Assembly (NCBI RefSeq): GCF_023343835.1
Contig: NC_064434.1
Location: forward strand, 6,119,505-6,183,504
Length of the DNA: 64,000 bases
Origin: Lagopus muta
Taxonomy: Eukaryota > Chordata > Aves > Galliformes > Phasianidae
Direction of reading: 5' to 3'
Below are positions 57,062 through 64,000 of the stretch, one piece after another; the first letter of the stretch is position 1; each line of letters starts with the position of its first letter. The notes under the pieces were generated by a model, which saw only the letters and a program-made list of their open reading frames with translations, did no database searches and was not told where the DNA came from. The translations under genes were made by a program, and so were the position numbers.

Positions 57062-57115
57062 ATGGCAGCGGCGGCGGGCGCGGGGGCTGCCGGGGTTGGG
57101 AACGCTCTCCCTTGA
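57062..57115 (+). CDS. Candidate 17-codon uORF upstream of ASXL2
   Basis: ATG at 57062 reads MAAAAGAGAAGVGNALP then TGA (57113-57115), in a different frame from ASXL2 and ending 82 bases before its start. It is only relevant if the transcript starts upstream of 57062. The ATGGC start may simply be a YY1-type promoter element. Confidence 0.3.
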   Translation: MAAAAGAGAAGVGNALP

Positions 57116-57197
57116 GGCCGCCGCCGCTCGTTGCCGGGCGGGTGGAAGGAAAGAAAAAGCGAAAGAGTCGCAGCTTCCCAACACCGCAGCCAACGAC

Positions 57198-57254
57198 ATG
57201 AGGGAAAAAGGACGCCGGAAGAAGGGCAGGACCTGGGCCGAGGCCGCCCGGACG
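57198..57254 (+). CDS. ASXL2: ASXL2 coding exon 1 (residues 1-19)
   Basis: ASXL2 is an Additional-sex-combs-like protein. It binds and activates the H2A deubiquitinase BAP1 and acts in chromatin regulation and in heart, bone and haematopoietic development (family knowledge). The exon encodes MREKGRRKKGRTWAEAA plus RT and stops at ACG|GTACGC, in phase 0. The MREKGRRKKGR start is specific to ASXL2, whereas ASXL1 and ASXL3 begin MKDK. RTWAEAA opens the HARE-HTH/ASXN domain shared by all three paralogues. The next exon should begin with a Val-Leu-Glu-Lys-like series and is not in the window. One residue differs from the human protein as I recall it (Arg for Lys at 18). The ATG context is GAC before ATGA, moderate. 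An in-frame upstream ATG exists at 57030. Confidence 0.93.
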
Positions 57255-57296
57255 GTACGCGGGGCCTTGCGGCTGGAGGGCGGCGGCCCGGCCGGG

Positions 57297-57342
57297 AGGG
57301 GCGGGGGGGGGGGGGGGCTGAGGCGGGGGGGGGGGGGGGCTG
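57297..57342 (+). repeat. Two long G runs just inside ASXL2 intron 1
   Basis: Two tracts of roughly 15 G, with one C near the start of the first, each followed by CTGAGGCGGG. This looks like a short tandem duplication. It has strong quadruplex potential on the transcribed RNA. Run length may be inaccurate in any assembly. Confidence 0.8.
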
Positions 57343-57630
57343 AGGCGGGAAGCGGCCGGCGGTGTGTCCGTGTGTCCTGCATCCGTCTGGGTGCTGGGGC
57401 GGCTGCTGCGCGGTAACGAAGTGTGAGCGGCTCGGAGGAGTGGATAGGCGTGTGGCCGAGAGGGGAGCGTCGCGTTTGTTGCTGTCGTTGGATGGAGCGC
57501 TGCTGGAAATGGGGCTGCGCTCGGTGGAAGCAGCTGCACATGTGGCTGGGAACTTTGTGTGCGTGTGCGTTTCTGTGCGTTAGATGTTTACTTTTATTCC
57601 TATGAAGGCTAGTATTTTCTCAGTCTTTTT

Positions 57631-57868
57631 AGAGTCATAGTGTCACTGAGGTTGCAAAAGATCCCTCAGATCACCAACCCACCCCACCATGCCCGTTGCC
57701 CACTGTGCCCCTCGGTGCCACATCCTCACAGTTGTGGAACACCTCCAGGCACGGTGACCCCACCACCTCCCTGGGCGGCTGCATTGCTACTCTTTCAGAA
57801 CAGAAATTGTTCCTGTTATCCAACTTGAACCTCCCCGATGCTAATGCTATTACTGCTTGTCCTTTGTT
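57631..57868 (-). mobile_element. CR1 3' portion (type C)
   Basis: AGAGTCATAGTGTCACTGAGG start. Contains GACCCCACCACCTCCCTGGG. Confidence 0.9.
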
Positions 57869-57984
57869 CAGCTGAGCTTTTGCAGCCTGTGTTGGAGTCA
57901 CTTGAGGTGGACAGGAGGTGATTGCAGCTTGCTGTGGTTGAGTGCTGCAAGTCCAGGTGGGAGGTTCTTCAGCTTGCTTCTTCC

Positions 57985-58085
57985 AGTGGTGCTCAAGGAG
58001 CATGGTTTAATGGAGGAGGTGGTTGTGGTGGGTTTGGTGGTTCCACTTAAAGGTCTCAGAGGTCTTTTCCAACCTTAGTGATTTT
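57985..58085 (+). mobile_element. CR1 3' tail
   Basis: GGTCTCAGAGGTCTTTTCC to CAACCTTAGTGATTTTAC. Confidence 0.82.
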
Positions 58086-58093
58086 ACAGTTGT

Positions 58094-58531
58094 CCAGAAA
58101 AAGGACAAGAAAACTGGTGAAGGGTCTGGAGCACAAGTCTTATGAGGAGTGCCTTAAGGGAGCTGGGTTTGTTTGTTCTGAAGAAAATGAGGCTCAGAGG
58201 AGACCTTATCACTCTCTAGAAGACCCTGAAAGGAGGTTGTAGCAAGGTGGAGGTTCAGCCTCTGCTTCTGGGTAGCAGCAAAAGGACAAGAGGTGATGGC
58301 ATCAAGTTGTGCCAGGGAACAGGCAGGTTGGATATGAGGAGAAAATTCTCCAAAAGAGCAGTGGTGCAGTGGCACAGCTGCCCAGGGAGGTGATGGGGTC
58401 CACAAACCTGGAGGTGTTCTAGAGCTGTGGGGATGTGGCACTGAAGGACATGGACATGGTGAAATTAGGCTGCCAGTTGGACTTGATGACTTCAGGTGTC
58501 TTTTCCAACCTGAATGATTCTATGATTCCTA
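58094..58531 (+). mobile_element. CR1 3' portion (type C), about 440 bp
   Basis: Includes a diverged ORF2 end (GAGCTGGGTTTGTTTGTTCTG) and the tail ATTCTATGATTCCTATTC. Confidence 0.93.
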
Positions 58532-58659
58532 TTCACAGAGGCAACAAGTAATGTTTCATGACTTTTCTCTGTGTTTATGGTGTATGGATGCCTTTCCCCA
58601 GTTGCAAAAGGGACAAGCTGGTTGTCTTGTGTTGTATAAGCAAGTTGCTGACCCCAGAA

Positions 58660-58826
58660 GGAGATCTTGAGGGTGACAGCCCTGAACAGGCTGCCCAGAG
58701 AGGTGAAGGAATCTCTGGACATATTCAAACCCACCAGGGCACTTTCCTGTGCAGCCTGCTGTAGGAAACCTGCTTAAGAGGATGGAACTGGAGCATCTTC
58801 AGAGGTCCCTGCAGTTCTGGAATTCC
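58660..58826 (+). mobile_element. CR1 3' end (type E)
   Basis: GAACAGGCTGCCCAGAGAGG and GCCTGCTGTAGGAAACCTGC. The tail is degraded. Confidence 0.82.
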
Positions 58827-61577
58827 TGCCTGCTGATTTCCTGCTCTGATGCTCTTTGTTTCAGTCTGGTTTGGGGCTGGATTTGGTGTTTTTTCTCTGA
58901 GCCTGTTGAGTTGGGTGCAGAGAAAGGGATCTTGAGCAGAGGGTACACTGAGTAAGTGGGATCTGTGGGGGCTGGACTGGAGGGCTGTGTGGTAGCAGCA
59001 TGGTGTACGCTTGGAGCTATCTGTGTGTGCAGCTCAGATTCAATCTAATGGAGAGAGTGAGGAGTTGGATTCAATCACAAGCATTCTGACAGGTATCTGT
59101 TAAAACAAGACTTAAGAAGTCTGGCTGGAGAGCAAATGTAAATAGGCCTTTGTGGTTGAGACTTGCAAGCACAGACTCTTCATAAATAGTAATTTATTTA
59201 GAGCTTGTATTTACAGTTTGAAAGGCATCAGAATAGTTGCTCTTCGGTCAGGAGATATGATGCAGATAACTATTTTAAGAATGCAGGATGTGTCCCACAG
59301 GTGTTGGTTTCTCTGTGTATGTTTTTTGTGTGTATATGTACACATTATATATGTGTGTGTGTATACACAAATTTATGTATTTCAACGTTTTTCCAAATAA
59401 GGATGGCAGAATTTCCACTCCAGGCTGTAAGTGTGAGCAGATCTTTTCCAGCCTATGTGCATTGCTGTTGATAATTCTATCCAGCAGGCTCTTCCAAAAC
59501 CCACTTAAAAGCTGAACATGCATATAGAAAATATGCTCTCAGCACCGAAGGTTACATGTTATCCTGGGTCACATATCCAGCCTCATGGCAGACAGAGCCA
59601 AAATGAGCAAGTGCTTGCCAAAACCTCCCTTTTGGCAAATATTTCTATTTGTGTATTCAGCGGGAATGTTAAAATATTCTGGTCAAACTCCAATTCCAGT
59701 CTTCAAAAAGTTCCCCTGCATTTTCAGCTTGAAATAATGCCTTTTGGTTCTTGTCCTAGCTTGTGTAGTCACATTGGGTTTGGAGCTGCCCGTGGCTGAA
59801 GCTTGTAGGGGATGTTCTGCAACTGCTCTGAGAAATGCTGCAGCTCTTGCATATGCTGTTCTGCTCCTGAAAGGTATCATAAAACTTGGGAAACCTTCTC
59901 TTTTGCGTTCTGCAGTGGTTTGCCTCTTCAGCCTGTGCACAGAGCTGGATTTTTGGCAGGTTTAACTCTCTGAGCTGGCTCCAGATGGGATGGAACGGGC
60001 CCTGATGTTCACAGCTGGTGGGGCAGAGTCCTAGGGCTGCATGTTTTAATGGCAGCGTGATGTCACGGATGCTGGTGTTTGTGGTATCTGTCCCAGCTCT
60101 GTCTCCTTGCTCCAGCTCTTGCATCACCGCTGGTGCTGGCAGTTCAGGGAGCTGAAGCAGCAGGAAGCTGCTGTTCTTATGGTGCTGATGTGGCTCTGTG
60201 CCAGGTTAGTCCTCCTAACGAGCTGCTTGGGATCAGGTGGCTGCCATGCAAGACAGGGGCTGGGGATGTGGGGAGGGTGCTGAGCTAACTGCATCTGTTG
60301 CAGTATTTCAGGGCTTGCTTCAAATAAGGTGATAAGCAACAGAAACATGGCTTTTTTTGCTTGCTAGGAAGACAGAGTGTGGGCAGTGGGTGTACAGATG
60401 AGTTTAATTCAGCAGGACTTAAACTGTGCTGATTTTGATGTGTTTTGGGCTATTAATGGGAGCAGCAGTACAGTATGAGGGGAGGGAAGGGTGCCCCATG
60501 AGGGCAGTGCTCAGGGAGGAAGTCACTGTTGATAAACAACCTCTTTCTTATTTCCTGGCTCATTCAGTAACCTTGCAGCTGCAGATGACTGTTAACTTGG
60601 GACAGTAGCATATGAAGTCCCTGTTATTAAGGTCAGTTTTGTTAAAGTAGGCAGCCAGTGCTGCATGGTACCCCAAGTTGAAGATATACTCTCCTACAGC
60701 CCTCTGGTAAAGCAGCAGCACTGCAGACACACCAGAATGCTCATGAGTGCAAGTGTGATGTTATGTGAGGCAGCAGGACTTTGGCTGTGCAGTAAGGAAG
60801 TCCTGCACTGTGCTGAGTGTATGCAAGTTTGCTATTCCTCTTGCTTATGTTGAGCACCATTCCTGTGACACAGCTTTATAAACCAGCAAAAATCCACAAG
60901 CATTGTACAGGATTCCTACTCTATGTGTATTTCTGCTGTGCTGCACCAACAGCTCCTCAGTTGCTGTGTGCTGGCAATTCCCTGCTGAAATCCAAGCAAG
61001 GAATCCTGGTGCTGGACAGGAGCCATGTGCAGGTCATCTTAGTGCTTTGTTTGTGTGCAGGGAAGTGTATGCTGACGTGTGCCAAGCTCAAAGAAATCTG
61101 GTGTTTGTTTTTTGATGGGGAGTCCACCCCTTGTGTGACCTGAGAAAACTGCTTTCTGCTGCTTGGGTTGGTTGCTGTGAATGGGGGCTGAGTGCTGGTG
61201 CTCCAGGCTGTCTCTTTGTCTCTCCTAAATGCCCCTTGGCCTGGCCATCATGAGCACAGAATGCTATATTTCGTGACCTCAAGCTGCTACAACAGTGTGT
61301 TTTCTTGCTTTTCCTATTGAGTCACACTGACTCCTGTTGGCTTTGGAGGGTGGAAATCCAGTGTCCTCACCTAAGTGGAACCACACTGGAGGCAAAGACG
61401 TCAGAGTTCTGTGCAGTGCTGTCAGCTCTACCATGGGAACCCATCTTCTGCTTCAGGGTCTGCTTGGATTACTGATACCAGCTTGAGGAACGCAATGAGA
61501 CAGCGTGCCATCACAGGGATGGGTGGCATGGAGCACACAGCCTGCTGCAGCCCTCCCAGGAGGAGATAATAGTAATG

Positions 61578-61780
61578 TTATAGAATCATGGAATGGCCTG
61601 GGTTGAAAAGGACCACAATCATTTAATTTCAACCCCCTGTTGTGTGCAGGGTCACCAACCAGCAGACCAGGCTGCCCAGAGCCACATCCAGCCTGGCCTT
61701 GAATGCCTGCAGGGATGGGGCATCCACAGCCTCCTTGGGCAACCTGTGCCAGTGCCTCATCACCTTCTTGAGTGACCTCT
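61578..61780 (-). mobile_element. CR1 3' portion (type D)
   Basis: TATAGAATCATGGAATGGCC to CAGTGCCTCATCACC. Confidence 0.93.
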
Positions 61781-63097
61781 TGCTCAAAAGACCAAGTCAG
61801 AAAGCTTAATTCACAGGGAAACAAATTGCATGCTTTCTCAAGTGGACTTCATCAAGACTGCCCTCTTCATTAAGGTGCAGTTCTCCTTAAGGTGATGCCA
61901 TCCTTTGCCTCTTTCTGTTCAGAAGAGATGGATCTTGGCTGTCTGGGCTGCCCGTTGTCTGCAAGTGTCCGGGTCCATTTGTTCGCTCCTATTCACAAAG
62001 TGAAAATCTGCAAAGGTTCAAAGACTGCTGCAAAAATATACAGAAGTTGAGAGGATTCTGTAAAACATTAATTTGAGGCTGATGGGAAAGGACTGACAGC
62101 CTGGCAGACAATGCTGTTATTTTTTTCTGCTGCTTATTTCAGATGCTCGGCTGCAGCTTTTCCATTTGGAGGTCAGCAGAGCTGAATTGTGTTCTCAGAC
62201 TGTTTTTCAGAGACAAGTAGTACTTAGGTCCAAGATGCACACGATGCCTGAGGTTGAGTGATGGGTTCTCTGGTGAAGTGCAGAAATCAATCAGGGGAAA
62301 AACGAGGAGGGTGTGGAGCACAGCAGCCCTTCCCGTTGAACTGCAGGGCTGCAAAACTTGTGTAGCTGCACGAGACTGAGCTGAAACATGCCAACTTGAT
62401 CAGGTGTTAGTGCAGAACTGCAGCTTTCTTTGCATCTTTTGTTGACCATAGCACTTAGATGTATTTTCCTCCTATTTTGGCAGTTTTTTTTTAAAGGCAC
62501 TTCCTGTAAAGTCAGCCGCTGCTCTGCAGATACAAAGTGTTGTAACCCAGTGTAGGCTGTGCTCTGTTGGATGCCTCAGCTGGAGGTTCTTCTAGCTTTT
62601 CTTCAGAATCCTCAAGAGAGACAGCTTTTCCAATGTGGAGGCTTGAAGTTGATGCTGATACGGCAGTAGAGCTGGGAGGAGATGAGGTGGAAGAAAAACC
62701 CTTTATTCCTCTAGAAAGCAAGCAGGTTACAGAACGTGGCCTTCTCCCATTCAGCCATCCAGTTACTTGCCTGCCTTTCTCCAAACTAATTCCCAAGCTG
62801 TAGAAGTGTGATCCAGCTGGAGATGTCAACCCAGGCGTGCTTCAGACCCCTGAGCACAGGGCCCTGCCTGCTGCTGCTTCAGAAGTGACCTCGGTGTGTT
62901 TGGCTTTGCAGCCAATGGATGGAGATGACGACGCGGTGCTGGGATGTGGTTAGTTTGATGTCAGCAGTGCAGCTGGCCCTGGCCTTGAGGTTGGTGTGTC
63001 TGTCTGTCCCAAAGCGTGTTGCTGGAACCTCAGGCAGAGGAAGCTGCACCTGTGCTGTGGGGAATCCCCTACTGAAGCTGTGTGCCCTTGTGCCCCT

Positions 63098-63114
63098 GGC
63101 ACCCTCTGCTGGCA
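63098..63114 (-). promoter_or_regulatory. CTCF-like site in ASXL2 intron 1
   Basis: The minus strand reads GCCAGCAGAGGGTGCC, close to the CTCF core with one apparent mismatch. Same orientation as the RAB10-side site. Confidence 0.4.
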
Positions 63115-63861
63115 GCTAGCACAAACCCTCAGCACTGCTGTACAAAATCAAACTGGGGTAGAGCTATAAAAACAGCACAAAGCTGGTCCAGAGGAAAACT
63201 GACAAGGTTCTGTTCTTATTTAAAGCAGTAGATGCAGGCAAGATACTACTTTTAAAGAGGAGCTCAGATATGTTTACTTGGTCTCTTTCATTTAACTTCA
63301 GCATACTTCATGTACCCTGCAGAGCTGTGCACCAGACTTGCTGCAATGATAGGCTCCTCTGGTTTCCTCCACAGGGGATCTGGTTGTGCATTGATTGCCT
63401 GCAACTCATATTAAAACATAGCAGTTGCATAAAAAGAAGCGGATGCTTGATGTGTTTTGTTGTGTGACTGTTGGGTTCTCTGCACATGTGGTTATTTTGG
63501 TATGTTGGGAGGAATAAAGACAACAGAGCCCTTGGTCTAATTTTCCTGTTTCTGTAATATCCCTGCTGTGGGATCTTCTCAAAGGTCAGGTCCAAATTCA
63601 GCCCCTGAAGGAGGCAACTTCATGAGAAGTACTGGAAATGTCCTCCTTGTTGTTCCTGATAGCCTTTCAAATAAAACGTGAGAAACTAGATAACGAATGA
63701 CACCCGTTGCTTGTGGCCTGCTGATAGCATGAAGTGCTGTGGGCAGAAGCAGTGAAGTATGAGTGGGGTAGGTGGAGCTGAGTAGAGAAGAAAGTTCAGG
63801 GGGCAACCACGTAGGTTTATCACTTGGTAGCTGCGGCAGTAGGAATTAGGTGAGCCAAAAG

Positions 63862-64000
63862 AGTGGTCAAGAATTGGCACAGGCTGCCCATGGAGGTGGT
63901 GGGATCACCATCCCTGGAGGTGTTTGAGAACTGTGGGGTTGTGGCACTGAAGGAAATGGTCAGTGGGCACGGTGGGGTGGGTCAGCAGTTGGCCCTGGTG
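63862..64000 (+). mobile_element. CR1 3' portion (type C), runs off the window
   Basis: TTGGCACAGGCTGCCCATGG to the window end, before the tail. Confidence 0.88.

Larger units (their letters stand above)
56760..57420 (+). promoter_or_regulatory. ASXL2: ASXL2 CpG-island promoter and 5' UTR
   Basis: A CpG-dense, TATA-less block around the ASXL2 ATG. It has an exact NRF1 consensus (56943), GC boxes (GGGGCGGGG near 56961 and GGGCGGGGC near 56935), a GTCACATGAC E-box (57025) and an ATGGCAGCGGC YY1-like sequence (57062). Transcription probably starts between 56950 and 57060 (inference). Confidence 0.8.
57255..64000 (+). other. ASXL2: ASXL2 intron 1 (partial, continues right of window)
   Basis: Starts with GTACGC and a G-run-rich segment. 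CR1 fragments lie at 57631-58826, 61578 and 63862. The stretches 58830-61570 and 61780-63860 contain a TG/TA-rich patch near 59310-59380 and one CTCF-like site (63098), and otherwise nothing I recognise. No second ASXL2 exon is visible. Confidence 0.85.

Noticed and set aside
57255-57416. Continuation of the ASXL2 frame past residue 19 into Gly/Arg-rich sequence
   Set aside because: ACG|GTACGC is a good donor exactly where the family has an exon border. The following residues are GC-rich intron and do not resemble ASXL2.
1-64000. LTR retrotransposon or endogenous retrovirus
   Set aside because: I found no paired LTRs, primer-binding site or gag/pol/env-like reading frame. All recognised mobile DNA is CR1.

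Overview
The window is vertebrate nuclear DNA, almost certainly from a bird and probably a galliform such as chicken, turkey or quail. Three genes have spliced exons with GT-AG junctions that match known vertebrate orthologues. The dominant interspersed repeat is the LINE CR1, with about 50 fragments whose 3' ends finish in the typical ATTCTATG-type short repeats. I saw no bacterial features, no LTR element or endogenous retrovirus, no CRISPR array and no recognisable tRNA or rRNA gene. The species call is inference, because CR1 abundance fits galliforms but does not prove one.

Layout. Positions 1-2644 are intron 2 of RAB10 (minus strand). RAB10 coding exon 2 is 2645-2705, intron 1 is about 20.9 kb (2706-23651) and coding exon 1 is 23652-23778 inside a CpG island (about 23600-24460). 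The remaining RAB10 exons lie to the left of the window. An 8 kb divergent intergenic stretch follows. It carries CR1 copies and, at 30558-32285, a 1.7 kb CATCCCATTCC-type minisatellite that runs up to the KIF3C promoter. KIF3C (plus strand) is complete: eight coding exons between 32584 and 42947 encode 749 residues, followed by a 3' UTR of about 3 kb with an AATAAA signal at 45966. The KIF3C introns are packed with unrelated tandem repeats. After 11 kb of CR1-rich intergenic DNA, a second CpG island (about 56760-57420) holds the first coding exon of ASXL2 (57198-57254, plus strand). The rest of the window is ASXL2 intron 1.

The order and orientation (RAB10 reverse, KIF3C and ASXL2 forward) is what I recall for human 2p23, read in the opposite sense, so this is conserved synteny. 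The genes are not a functional pathway. RAB10 is a secretory and endosomal GTPase, KIF3C is a kinesin-2 motor and ASXL2 is a Polycomb/BAP1-associated chromatin factor. RAB10 and KIF3C are transcribed divergently, about 8 kb apart, and KIF3C and ASXL2 lie in tandem.

I did not find a previously undescribed biological system. The most useful observations are: the KIF3C motor domain lacks the glycine-rich loop 11 insert of mammalian KIF3C; a CR1 element ends a few bases from the predicted branch point of KIF3C exon 2; a four-repeat G-quadruplex motif and AU-rich elements lie in the KIF3C 3' UTR; many different tandem repeats crowd 15 kb around KIF3C; paired full CRE sites and a CTCF-like site lie at the RAB10 promoter; and ASXL2 has an in-frame upstream ATG and a short uORF.
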